In this document: positions 54,301-57,507 of the stretch, in pieces | How positions within the stretch are numbered: position 1 is the first letter of the stretch | Layout of the letters: each line of letters begins with the position of its first letter | Source of the DNA: Saprospiraceae bacterium | GTDB taxonomy: Bacteria; Bacteroidota; Bacteroidia; Chitinophagales; Saprospiraceae | Assembly: GCA_016714895.1 (NCBI GenBank) | Contig: JADKBV010000011.1 | Coordinates: 620,001 to 684,000, forward strand | Length of the DNA stretch: 64,000 nt | Reading direction: 5' to 3' | Notes under the pieces: model-generated | Seen by the model: the letters and a program-made list of their open reading frames with translations, nothing else | What the model was told of the DNA's origin: nothing | Databases searched by the model: none | Translations under genes and position numbers: made by a program

Positions 54301-55824
54301 GTTAATCCAAATACTGAAAACCATAATATTGTTTCCAATCTTGATCTGATGTATATTACGGAGAATCAACCTGGTCTTCTTTATGCCAAAGAAAATGATA
54401 AATGTATTTCAGGTCTTACGTGTGATATTGTCACAGACAGAATGAGCGTGATGACACAAGCAAAAAAAGGAACAGGTTTGTTTATGCCTGACGGAAGTGT
54501 TCTTTATACTCCGCAATCCAATTTTGTAGGTATGGATACCGTCCGATATCAGGTGTGTGCCTCTGATAATATGTCAAATTGCCGGACAGCACAACAGATT
54601 ATCACCGTTATGGCTTCCAATGCCAACAGGGCTATAGCAGCCGGAGATGATTTTTTCTTTGTAAATAAAGGGAATAGTTTGCCGGCTTCCAATGTATTGA
54701 ACAATGACCGCGAAACAAGCGGAAATGTTCTGACTGTTATGGCTGAAGGAACAGTTTCGAATCCAATCGTTATACAAGCCGGGTCTTATTTTATAGATGC
54801 TTTTGGAAATCTGAGTTTTACACCCGATGAAACATTCTCGGGAACGGTTGACATCGTGTATACGGTTTGTAATAATCTCAATGAATGTGTAAAAGCAACG
54901 GCCCACGTACTGGTACTTGATAATATGAAATTGCGAATCAGAGCTTACCTCGAAGGTGCTTTGATGGAAAATACGGGTATAAGAGGTACTGAAAACAGAC
55001 CATTGATGAGAGATAATCTCAGATTGAGTCCGTATACAGGTCAAAATCATATTCCGGCTATTGATCCTTATACACATTCTATGGAGTTTTTTGATTTGTC
55101 CTTTATTTACGAACATACATCGGGTTCGGATGCACAAAGGTTTACAGAGATTCCTGATCCGGTTACGGTTTTTTCAGTAACAGGTCAGAATGCCATCGTT
55201 GATTGGGTATTTATTGAAGTCCGGTCTCCGAAAGATTACACGGAATTATTAAGTACCCGTTCTGCGCTGATACAAAGAGATGGCGATATCGTCGATCTGG
55301 ACGGAATCAGTCCGGTTGAAATCCCGGGAGCAAGGCTGGATAGTGCTTATGTTGTAGTGAAACACAGAAATCACCTCGGTGTCATGTCGCTCAAACAAGC
55401 TACCAGTGGTCTGATAGATTTTACGTTACCATCGACACCAACTTTTAGTTTTGGTACAAGCAGAAACGATGGCTATAATCATGTCAATCTAGGTCAGAAA
55501 CCGGATGTTATGGATGGTGTTATGGCTTTGTGGGGTGGTGATTTTGATTCAAATGGTAAAGTCAAATTTGTAAATCCTGAGGACGATCAGAACGTTATGT
55601 TTTTTGATGTTTTGACATTCCCTACCAATATAGAGTTTATTGCAAATTATAATTTTGCCTATGGTTACCATCAGGGTGACTTCAATCTGAATGGTAAAAC
55701 AAAATACGACAATCCGGATGATGATAAAAATATGTTGTTTTATCAGGTTCTTTTTCATCCTTTGAACACCAATTATATTTCCAATTTTAATTTTATCATA
55801 GAACAGGTTCCGGCCAAAAAATAA
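33358..55824 (+). CDS. Giant secreted Ig-like repeat adhesin (7,488 residues)
   Basis: A single uninterrupted 22.5-kb frame. Order: signal peptide (about 1-31); Gly-rich beta domain (about 55-265); PKD-like and CBM4/9-like lectin modules (about 270-1680) with EICDNGLDDNGNG-type Asp-rich motifs; choice-of-anchor A domain (about 1684-1998, FNGGTHVHGPMAVGGNLVIN); six 158-residue repeats; a PKD-like domain and PA14 domain (about 3115-3270); 12.5 more 158-residue repeats; SprB-like domains; 17 Big_2 domains; three cadherin/Ig-like domains with VKTNDEV or VLNNDRE motifs; and a C-terminal module with two Asp/Asn-Gly loops. No TIGR04183-type sorting domain is seen. The product should be a surface or released filament for adhesion or glycan binding. 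Nearly every Ig-like domain has one Cys pair. Confidence 0.93.
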   Translation: MQHNTCSAYFRPALFAGLIFWLSLFPGKVGSMNFYFNTTIESNLLLPPANLTQTYTVPGSYTFTIPEGVTSITVQTWGGGGRGGSRTTSTDGTGGGGGGAFSQHTFTVIPGNSYVVVVGSGSSSNTAPGGDSWVSLTDVAGASVLAKGGNSVANNSNTAATGGSAASGIGAIRYSGGNGANRVSSTSSGGGGSSAGTGANGNNASGTTAGSAPSGGANGGAGRTSVGSGNAGLYPGGGGGGAVRGTSGSPSGGTGGHGRVIISYTYNVDAGLDQSQCNNSLFYVNTATPPSGYTSTWSVVSGTGFIYDNSKLNTSIIVPAGFSATVRLTMTNGTVTATDDLVLTNTTSCSPTCTAPLNENGNLESSGTITSYNLSFQGTPAALIYQNTNPNGWSEAYGSATPNTTSFTGAYHLNKTGSNGNPKSGSKFLYMAGSGFCLSALKTGATLHCGKTYRVSVWVAAYSNSATQANSPFFLEFFSGGTNMPGISIAHQAIAPASSSWNNLNWQRYSFEFTVPTEGYQWADFVFTTLHNTNGIVVDDMCIEEIFSGSEAAAGQDVFGCSNTVTMSANTPTSGFSGQWSVLSGNATIANPTSPTSNVTITSGTAARLRWTVSSTSGGSTITALDPKKEGGFENCCTAYDNGWTAVNHTTNQWHVGSASNPTSGNRAAYISNNSGTSYAYTLTTAQTSHLYRDIVVAPGASNIQLTFKWKGQGQSGTDRLLVYTAPTNITPSAGTPSSTSTTLSGATLVSGTNLHLLANYETVNITLPNALAGTTFRLIFTWQNNASSGVNPPVSIDEVGVYYNFATCSSSDEVNIGYAAAGSLSVNNPSICPGESAVLTATGCSGGNLLWSNGSTQSSITVNPTSTTSYSVTCTPGSPTNILQNPGLESTTNLQNWDNWGNASITTNGSDVYQGSKAIIINTIGQSWGGVAQGFAATPGRRYRVRAYAKTTNTNILPAIKYEFYNGGSVIENQTGVFITSNNYQLYEFEVVSPPNVTWMTVFAEIGQGGQLFLDNWEVISTSTCNAVQTSTVTVLPSQNITLSNINVTNCTNHPLQDVAQVSVRVAWNAAPANDYLGVTIQNKTEYINVGGGATSPQTLTFLVPANGQTNIPITARWYFNPNFGCPNSATFNAPNACSNDVLTCNILYLCGLDKPADGDAFDHGLIEYIMANNSGNLLPALVKDNGTANDFYDPNDQNTPISVNLNDYDMIIISPTTQGYVSTRLRDILLPFKGSILNMNYLLQQGLETTNGAGYFAWGNTAFTNATQSVSIYNYDNINPSYALVKTGGTTKAGAASSLWFNAGDANGLTNAMAYSYKAHSIPGVSTTHGLRQYLGLHMNGLYANSQNGGSLPAPASSYFHPARHLTPEMKIILDQTLKNVGICQSEICANLTDDDEDDLTDCNDPDCWKITNREFDEGTAGWDLYNQNGAASTRTVDNTSQLSGKNSMRINISAATGTNWHIQFLQSNILLEAGKSYQVSFMGRAAANRTITVFTDLGASPFTTYFSQNVNLTSAAQTFTFTYTQNATTSIGRLGFNLGQSNQTVWIDNVIFTEVCQIPEICDNGLDDNGNGLSDCSDPDCPCCNTLTAGGIVTGNQIECQNYNPGIISSTSPASGGSGTIVYQWEYSNDEVNWVEIPGATGLTYDPGMVYQTTYYRRKARLNTCNLWGVYSNTVIKQNLGFDNFQILTRNNTTFNGGTHVHGPMAVGGNLVINSNGAKVEVNMDNTGTYIFPGDGSTTTGLMVKGGITFQSGYLGILSNRYVHIGNSANLASGDNNTNSATQVYPAGTGYNHSQRIETTIDQTPNPAVFQNVAYDFEALFDLYHNSSIDLGARTNNVQLFNTSNVVITNNNVTFGQAVRINTLNTGYNYLNLTTTSLNNITEMNFNGSGVPSSTKILVINVLVNSNFTWNNSNMPGLSAPTTAPYMIWNFYGPTTNTVTINNSSLIFGTIFAPNQNVLKVGQNDIEGSVIAKSFSVGNGQLHDFMFANFCDILDCVENVDVSITGPTDICSGTTATLTASGGQSYLWSNGATTATINVTTSGTYTVTVTSDVGCTGTASRVVNVLSNPTVPIVGTITQPTCTVNTGSVILNGLPSTGTWTLTRTPGGTTYTGTGTSFTVTGLPASIVFTFTVTNQNNCVSPASANVTINASILPPAIGGATSGCTGLTVNVTPNSLGSWTSSNNGVATVTNAGVVTGVSAGTVTLTYTRTSDGCTNNTPFTVYATPAAPVIGTIIQPTCTNTTGSVSLSGLPATGSWTITRNPGGTTYTGSGTTFSVTGLPANTTYTFTITNSVNCTSVSSSNVVINAVPANPVLGGASSVCVGSTANVTPNTAGTWTSSNTGIATITNAGIVTGVSAGSVTLTYIRTADGCSNNIPFTVHSNPTAPVTGAVTQPTCTVPTGSVVLSGLPATGSWTITRTPGGTTYTGSGTSFTVTGLPANTSYTFTVTNSNLCTSLASANVVINAIPTNPVTGGSSSLCVGATANVTPSTSGSWSSSNNAIATVTNAGVVTGVSAGSVTLTYTRTSDGCSNTRPFTVQPNPTAPLAGTITQPTCIVTTGSVVLNSLPSTGSWTIVRTPGGNTYTGTGTSFTVTGLPANTTYSFSVTNSNSCSSPPSTNIVINSVPAIPVIGGAASVCVGATANVTPGTSGTWSSSNTAIVTITNAGVVTGLAAGSVTLTYNRTADGCSNAIPFTVHANPTVPVLSTITQPTCLITTGSVFLNGLPSTGSWTVTRTPGGNTYTGSGTSYTVTGLPANTTYTFTVTNSNLCTSPSSANAVINPIPTNPVIGGATSVCVGLTTNVTPSTSGTWISSNTSVATITNAGTVSSISVGTVTLTYTRTSDGCSNSIPFTVHANPTPPVIGTITQPTCITPTGSVVLSSLPSSGSWTITRSPGGITYTGSGTSYTVTGLPANATYTFTVTNSNTCVSAASTNAVVSALPVNPVLGGATAVCVGSTANVTPNTAGTWTSSNNVIATITNGGVVSGVTSGTVTLTYTRTSDGCSNTSNFVVHALPVAVITGDNYICTGLSTTLTAAGGTSYVWQTGQNTSVITVSPTTVTTYIVTVTNVNGCTNTASYLVQQYPTFTATATSPTQNICAGQDLVLNGLMTNGVLRETYTGISGTLVNDLTSHISYPSGPNVREIRTNTIGPNGVGENYGTRVRYYFTPQVSGDHQFVIYGDDETILYWSGSDATSPLTILANVPGWTNEGELTRFASQTSQLVNLTAGQQYYFELLHKEGGGGDHYGILYRLAGGPGFINIPESTVSPIKISWTGPDSYTSSNVNNVISNTTTSNGGTYTLTGTDLFGCQVTSDVNITVNVNPTEPVVGTITQPTCTTPTGSVVLNGLPASGSWTITRTPGVITYTGTGTSYTVTGLPVNTTYSFTITNTNSCISPASADVTINAIPSNPTLGGASAVCVGSTANVTPAAGGTWVSSNTSFATITNAGVVTGVAAGSVTLTYTRTSDGCSNTLPFTVNANPTAPVVGTITQPTCSTPSGSVILSGLPSVGSWTITRTPGSNTYSGSGTSYTVTGLPANESYTFTVINVNNCASASSMNVAINSIPGAPVLGGTLTICQGGTTNVTPSVNGTWTSSNPAIASVTNGGVVSGLTAGAVTLTYTRTSDGCSNTLPFTVYANPSAPVVGTITQPTCTTPTGSVVLSGLPASGSWTITRTPGGTTYSGSGTSYTVTGLPVNTTYTFTVTNSNSCVSPSSTNVVINPIPANPVTGGASSVCVGLTANVTPATAGSWASSNNAIATITNAGVVTGVAAGSVTLTYTRTSDGCSNTRPFTVNANPTAPVVGVVTQPTCTTPTGSVVLSGLPSIGSWTITRTPGGTTYSGSGTSNTVTGLPVNTTYTFTVTNSNSCVSPSSTNVVINPIPANPVTGGASSVCVGITANVTPATAGTWTSSNTGIATITNSGAVTGIAAGSVTLTYTRTSDGCSNTRPFTVNANPTAPVVGVVTQPTCTTPTGSVVLSGLPSTGSWTITRTPGGTTYSGSGTSNTVTGLPVNTTYTFTVTNSNTCVSPSSTNVNINPIPANPVTGGASIVCVGSTANVTPATAGTWTSSNTGIATITNSGAVTGIAAGSVTLTYTRTSDGCSNTRPFTVNANPTVPVLVSVTQPTCIIPTGSVSLSGLPSTGSWTITRTPGGTTYSGSGTSNTITGLPVNTTYTFTVTNSNLCTSPSSSNVVIDPIPATPVTGGENSVCAGLTANVNPSSEGTWTSSNTSVASITNAGLVTGIAAGSVILTYTRNSDGCSNTLPFTVFANPTAPLVGTIIQPTCITTTGSVQLNNLPATGSWTLTRTPGGTTYIDSGNTHTVAGLTANTTYSFTVVNDNNCTSPASVNVVINSIPTDPVTGGENSVCAGLTANVTPSTDGFWTSSNTSVATISNSGLVSGISAGSVTLTYTRNSDGCNNTLPFTVHSIPSSPLAATITQPTCITTTGSVELNDLPGSGSWTLQRTPGGTTYTGSGTTYNVTGLPANANYTFTLVNANNCTSLPSSNIVINDIPSDPVLGGESFVCLGSDANVTPNTLGSWSTTNNAIASITNDGLVTGVSAGTVTLTYTRTADGCFETMPFTVYENPSPPLTGQVIQPTCTTPTGSLMLSGLPSSGNWMITSYPGGNTFTSSGSTYNISGLLPDDTYTFVVTDDRNCTSPTSATIVIDPVPSNPIPGGDTTICVGSIANVTPASGGVWTSSNQTVATITNEGFVTGVSAGSVTLTYTRTTDGCSNTMIFNVNGNPTAPIVVTITQPTCYVPFGSVQLNGLPSSGSWILTRTPGNVTYPGSGISYVVDSLAPDATYTFNITNDNGCISSLSNQVVINAIPGSPNVGGPTSICIGTTTNVTPSSGGTWVSSNNSRATVSNEGLVTSLSAGITTLTYTRTSDGCSNSLPLTINVNPTPPVVGITTQPTCTSPTGSVDFSGLPSTGIWTMTRSPGDVTYNGTGTNFTVSGLAPDATYSFIVRNQNNCTSTTSNNVVINPVPSNPVPGGAPSVCIGSTANVTPASNGTWTSNNPSIASITNIGVVTGITAGSVTLTYVRTADGCTGNIPFSVFTNPTTPVAGTVTQPTCTNPTGSVVLSGLPSLGSWTVVRNPGGITYSGSGSTFTITGLPPNATYSFAVTNENLCTSLNSNNVVIQPIPSNPVLGGPDLVCVGNTASMTPATNGTWNSSNTSVATISNAGLVTGISAGNVTLTYTRSVDGCINSKSFIVYDNPTAPVAGSITQPNCLTMTGSVMLNNLPLFGSWTIIRSPGGTTYTGSGGSYLVTGLPPSGTYTFTVTTSTNCISPASNQVVINGIPSNPGVTINYDGSLCLTDNKQLIAVPTGGLSPYTYQWSGPSGFTALNENINITQNGNYSVTVTDANFCTATTNGFVYARYEPFIVTINATICEGDEVDLDVSSTTAVSFLWSANAGSATTRNVTVTPAYPSATYFVTVTNDLGCTAVPEINILVNPKPTVTVSGPEEICVGQNSQMTPSTGGFWVSTNPSVAHISSTGLVTGLSPGTSSFIFTENVFGCSSDASIPVLVNPKPVVNFTGLNPICVGDTTTLTPSSEGTWSSSNPVVATITDSGVATGLSAGFVTFIYTNNSTNCSSNASVPLQVQSLPVVVISGPETACIGTNASFSVNHTGGIWSTSNPLTATINNSGTLITIDTGLVTVYYSFVSGACEGVVSKEFRIFELPSVQFAGPAEICVGQTTSLTPAEGGVWTSSNPLIASITPEGLVSGLTSGYAAFTFVHDSTGCISETSGTLTVFAKPNIALNGPSGICVGGTSQFLPFSGGVWQTNNPFVANITNGGIVSGIGPGTATFSFVHDETGCVSDTSVVIQVGSAPTATIDFQGSVCVENNKTIRVQPSGGTAPYAYSWIGPLGFTGNTQVINVVNNGTYFVTITDNFGCKTNVSGFVHQRFEPVIVNLSTQVCEGQTTNLSVNASSATSFLWSSNAGNAITPSVTVTPVLPSSVYLVTVTNNLGCQAVAQANVLVNPKPIVSISGPNILCVGQTSNVLPNSGGIWVSLNPGLASITNTGVVTAFQPGNARFLFTQISTGCVSDTTGIITINPITTTSFSSVSELCIGQQTNLLPNAGGSWTALHPTIANITSNGTVTALTQGNAQFRFTNSFGCVTPVNLSIRINSIPVIVLDGPQQICTGSVTALLPSSGGTWVSSNPLIASVTNTGTVMGISPGSARFLFTNSLTGCRSDSSAIVTVVAGSPVSVTGPTSICAGATTTLSPTSGGSWVSQNPAVATVNNSGVVTGINTGTATFIFTSAISGCPSSPTVPVTVNPRPTISITGNNTICIGQTTTLQPTSGGTWTSSNLSVANITSSGVVTGLASGLVNFTFTSAATGCVSLPSGNINVNPKPLTSVTNTNICIGSTTNLQPSTGGSWISLQPAVASVNTGGIVTGISTGTAQFRFTDALTGCVSDPTPVHNVSPKPVVSVTGTTEFCQGTTTQLSPVSGGSWTSLNPSVATVTNTGVVTGISAGTARFVFTSNQGCSSDPTQQIIINAKPLTVFVGGTEICVGSTTQLSPGTGGSWISARNNIATITNSGLVTGLAPGTTNFVFVNANTGCTSDSTINVVVNPAPTPGRLGSGTVCIGQTVQLTPTAGGTWTTLSPDVAIVSSSGLVTGIGSGVASFKFTVSNTACEVIYYSGATVLERPVISLLGASSICIGGTTQFSPNSGGTWSAMPPSIASIDAAGIVTGITQGIATFTFTQISTGCVSSASTPVTVLARPSVAINGPSVICIQATTQLIPASGGSWTSGNPAIATVSSGGLVTGVSAGSTSFIFTNAETGCTSASTSNVTVQPEANISVSGISEVCSGYNTTLSSSSAGTWFSTRSDIAKTSANGLVTGLAPGKVSFYFVDASTSCATYLPDNVITVRNCIDPDINVTMVNTSLTGNVKTNDEVPEGTIYPGTVFLVSRPTGSSSSVQVSGNGSYTFSANMAGLYTYDVMVCLPGSGVNCPVSRLAIQVVNPNTENHNIVSNLDLMYITENQPGLLYAKENDKCISGLTCDIVTDRMSVMTQAKKGTGLFMPDGSVLYTPQSNFVGMDTVRYQVCASDNMSNCRTAQQIITVMASNANRAIAAGDDFFFVNKGNSLPASNVLNNDRETSGNVLTVMAEGTVSNPIVIQAGSYFIDAFGNLSFTPDETFSGTVDIVYTVCNNLNECVKATAHVLVLDNMKLRIRAYLEGALMENTGIRGTENRPLMRDNLRLSPYTGQNHIPAIDPYTHSMEFFDLSFIYEHTSGSDAQRFTEIPDPVTVFSVTGQNAIVDWVFIEVRSPKDYTELLSTRSALIQRDGDIVDLDGISPVEIPGARLDSAYVVVKHRNHLGVMSLKQATSGLIDFTLPSTPTFSFGTSRNDGYNHVNLGQKPDVMDGVMALWGGDFDSNGKVKFVNPEDDQNVMFFDVLTFPTNIEFIANYNFAYGYHQGDFNLNGKTKYDNPDDDKNMLFYQVLFHPLNTNYISNFNFIIEQVPAKK
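39568..42411 (+). repeat. Tandem 474-bp repeat, block A (6 units)
   Basis: Six consecutive units of exactly 474 bp (158 residues). The QPTC codon CAA/CAG falls at 39601, 40075, 40549, 41023, 41497 and 41971, with no length change. Each unit holds an 80-residue beta domain (ITQPTC to NVVIN) and a Big_2-like domain (VCVG-x-x-ANVTP to SDGCSN). Confidence 0.97.
42412..43335 (+). other. PKD-like plus PA14 insert within the repeat region
   Basis: A 924-bp in-frame stretch splits the repeat blocks. The first part is a short Ig/PKD-like domain (YICTGLSTTLTAAGG). The second is a PA14-type beta-barrel (LRETYTGISGTLVNDLTSH, then RVRYYFTPQVSGDHQFVIYG and DDETILYWSGSD). PA14 domains bind carbohydrates or act as rigid modules in adhesins. 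Confidence 0.8.
43336..49287 (+). repeat. Tandem 474-bp repeat, block B (12 full units and one half)
   Basis: QPTC/QPNC codons fall at 43369 and then every 474 bp to 49057, thirteen times, with no indel. The thirteenth unit (from 49024) keeps only its first domain. Units starting at 44284, 44758 and 45232 are nearly alike in DNA, including silent positions. Units toward the right end (47128, 47602, 48550) are clearly more diverged. Confidence 0.97.
49750..54030 (+). repeat. Big_2-like domain series (17 copies)
   Basis: Seventeen domains of about 75 residues have the pattern [I/V]C[I/V]G near the start, then LxPxxGGxWxSxNPxxAxIxxxGxVxGxxxGxxxFxF, and a second Cys in a GCxS segment. A SprB-like and a PKD-like domain interrupt after the fifth. 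Copies are diverged at protein and DNA level, unlike the 474-bp blocks. Confidence 0.88.
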
Positions 55825-56121
55825 CAAAATTGTCGCATTCCAACATTCAGATTTTCTCTAAGCAAGGGGTAATAAAAACGTTTGTTGAGAATTCGGAATG
55901 CAGGATTGTTTTCAGGAAATGGAAGCTTTGTTTTGGTAAAAAAATATTTGACCATAACCTCACCCGGACAAACTTCCCGGTTTATCCTTCTTTTGACATA
56001 CCCGGCATATCCGTTTACTTTTTGTGAAGTAGTCCACATTGATGGGTGCACGAATAAAAAATCGTTTACTTTTGTGTTATAATAAATATTTTGCCAAAAA
56101 GGTCAGGATAAAAAGGTAACC
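55825..56121 (+). other. Intergenic region before the glutaminase gene
   Basis: No gene is visible in these 297 bases. Two related motifs, CGTTTACTTTTTGTG near 56010 and CGTTTACTTTTGTG at 56064-56077, could be tandem promoter elements. Only the second has exact TAnnTTTG spacing (56067-56074). Confidence 0.45.
56067..56074 (+). promoter_or_regulatory. Candidate -7 element of pabA/trpG
   Basis: TACTTTTG matches TAnnTTTG and lies 47 nt before the ATG at 56122. No TTG is at the ideal upstream distance; the nearest, at 56039-56041, is 25 nt away. Confidence 0.45.
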
Positions 56122-56718
56122 ATGGATAATATACTCATCATTGATAATTATGATTCATTTACGTATAACCTTGTACAGCTGGTAAAAAAAGTCAGCAAAA
56201 AAGATGTGGTGGTGGTGTCTAATGACAGATTTGACCTCAATGATATATCAAATTACAGCCACATTATTTTATCTCCCGGTCCCGGTCTGCCCGATGAAGC
56301 CGGCCTTACCAAAGAAGTTATCCGAAAGTACGGTTCCTCAAAAAAAATCCTGGGTGTTTGTCTTGGACTACAAGCCATTGGGGAAGTTTATGGAGCCTCA
56401 TTAATGAATCTGAAAAAAGTATACCACGGCATCAAATCCACCCTTGACGTGCTTGACCCGGATGATCCGATTTTTAAAAACGTTTCACTGCATTTTGAAG
56501 CGGGCAGATACCATTCGTGGGTAATAAACAAAAAAACCTTACCGGAGGATCTTTTGATTACCGCTCTGGATGCAGACGGTGAAATCATGGCCATCCGTCA
56601 TCGGCAATACGATGTCTACGGTGTACAATTCCATCCTGAATCCATCATGACTCCGGAAGGACTTGTGATGATGGAAAATTTTTTATTATTGGAATCACAA
56701 AAAAAATGTGAACAATAG
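56122..56718 (+). CDS. pabA: Glutamine amidotransferase of anthranilate/aminodeoxychorismate synthase
   Basis: The 198-residue class I glutaminase releases ammonia from glutamine for a chorismate-using partner (PabB or TrpE). Motifs: IIDNYDSFTYNLVQL at the start, ILSPGPGLPDEAG, the nucleophile Cys in GVCLGLQAIGEVYG (about residue 79), and the His/Glu pair in VQFHPESIMTPEG. TrpG and PabA are not separable by sequence, and one protein often serves both. It stands alone with no trp or pab neighbours, which mildly favours PabA or a shared role. Confidence 0.85.
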   Translation: MDNILIIDNYDSFTYNLVQLVKKVSKKDVVVVSNDRFDLNDISNYSHIILSPGPGLPDEAGLTKEVIRKYGSSKKILGVCLGLQAIGEVYGASLMNLKKVYHGIKSTLDVLDPDDPIFKNVSLHFEAGRYHSWVINKKTLPEDLLITALDADGEIMAIRHRQYDVYGVQFHPESIMTPEGLVMMENFLLLESQKKCEQ

Positions 56719-56791
56719 CAATTTTGTTTTATGTAAAAAAACGTCCCTTCGTAAAAAAGTTTGCTGAAAAAATGATACTATCGAAACAAAA

Positions 56792-56812
56792 TACTAACTT
56801 TGTGCGTTAGTA
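56792..56812 (+). promoter_or_regulatory. higBA promoter with overlapping operator
   Basis: TACTAAC (56792-56798) and GTTAGTA (56806-56812) form a 7-bp perfect inverted repeat around TTTGTGC. The -7 element TAACTTTG (56795-56802) lies inside it. Binding of the HigA helix-turn-helix dimer here would block RNA polymerase, the usual autoregulation of higBA operons. It ends 10 nt before the toxin start. Confidence 0.65.
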
Positions 56813-56822
56813 AAATATTGTT

Positions 56823-57107
56823 TTGATAAAAAGTTTTGCAGATAGAGAAACAAAAATGATTTGGGAAGGTGTTATGTCAAAAGTTCTACCACCCGAAATT
56901 CAGCAAGTGGCGCGCAGAAAGCTCAGAATGATCCATAATGCAGAGAATATTTATGATTTGAGAATTCCACCGGCAAACCACTTGAAAAAATTAAAAGGTG
57001 AACTATCTAACTTTTACAGCATCAGAATAAATGATCAGTGGAGAATTATATTTTTTTGGTCTGATAACAACGCACAAAAAGTAAAAATAACAGATTATCA
57101 TGAATAA
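56823..57107 (+). CDS. higB: HigB-type toxin (RelE/ParE superfamily)
   Basis: The 94-residue product begins MIKSFADRETKMIWEG from a TTG codon, matching the MIKSF start typical of HigB, so the rare start is likely real. Later motifs are RRKLRMIHNAENIYDLRIPPANHLKKLKG (split across residues about 36-64), then YSIRINDQWRIIFFW and the final KVKITDYHE, with the catalytic basic and His residues of the ribosome-dependent mRNA interferase fold. Toxin-first order and an 8-nt overlap with the antitoxin gene are the hallmark of higBA. Confidence 0.93.
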   Translation: MIKSFADRETKMIWEGVMSKVLPPEIQQVARRKLRMIHNAENIYDLRIPPANHLKKLKGELSNFYSIRINDQWRIIFFWSDNNAQKVKITDYHE

Positions 57108-57387
57108 GCTTAAAAATATCCATCCCGGCGAAATTCTCGAAGAAGAATTTCTCAAACCCATGGAGATCACTGCTTATAAATTGTCTTTGGCAATCGGAGT
57201 GCCACAAACCAGAACAAGCCAAATTTTAAAAGGACGCAGAAGAATAACAGCCGATACGGCTTTGAGACTCGCAAAATATTTTGGCACGTCTCCCGGTTTT
57301 TGGCTCGGTCTGCAAAACGATTTTGATATTGAAGAAGAAAAATCGAATATCAAAAGTGAATTGGCGCAAATTCAATCTTTCCGTTGA
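57100..57387 (+). CDS. higA: HigA-type antitoxin (XRE family)
   Basis: The 95-residue product begins NKLKNIHPGEILEEEFLKPM, the HigA signature. A Cro/C1-type helix-turn-helix follows (YKLSLAIGVPQTRTSQILKG, then RRRITADTALRLAKYFGTSP) and FWLGLQNDFDI. It neutralises HigB and represses the operon, probably through the inverted repeat over the promoter. The short acidic C-terminal tail (IEEEKSNIKSELAQ) is normal. Confidence 0.94.
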   Translation: MNKLKNIHPGEILEEEFLKPMEITAYKLSLAIGVPQTRTSQILKGRRRITADTALRLAKYFGTSPGFWLGLQNDFDIEEEKSNIKSELAQIQSFR

Positions 57388-57436
57388 TATTTTTTAACCA
57401 TAACATTCTGATAACCTAATCTTAAAATTTTCCTTT

Positions 57437-57474
57437 AAAAAAAAACAGGCATCACATATCTGCAATACCTGTTT
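57437..57474 (-). terminator. Terminator of the hmgA-hppD operon
   Basis: Read on the minus strand, AAACAGGTAT pairs with ATGCCTGTTT (10 bp with one G-U), with a 12-nt loop and a following T-run. It lies 34 nt past the hppD stop. It may also help stop higBA transcription from the other side. Confidence 0.75.
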
Positions 57475-57507
57475 CGTTCTCTCGCTAAAAATCAGAAAAT
57501 AATTTTT

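Noticed and set aside
56823..57387. Mobile island hypothesis for the higBA pair
   Set aside because: No integrase, direct repeats or tRNA boundary were seen around it; toxin-antitoxin pairs are often isolated like this.
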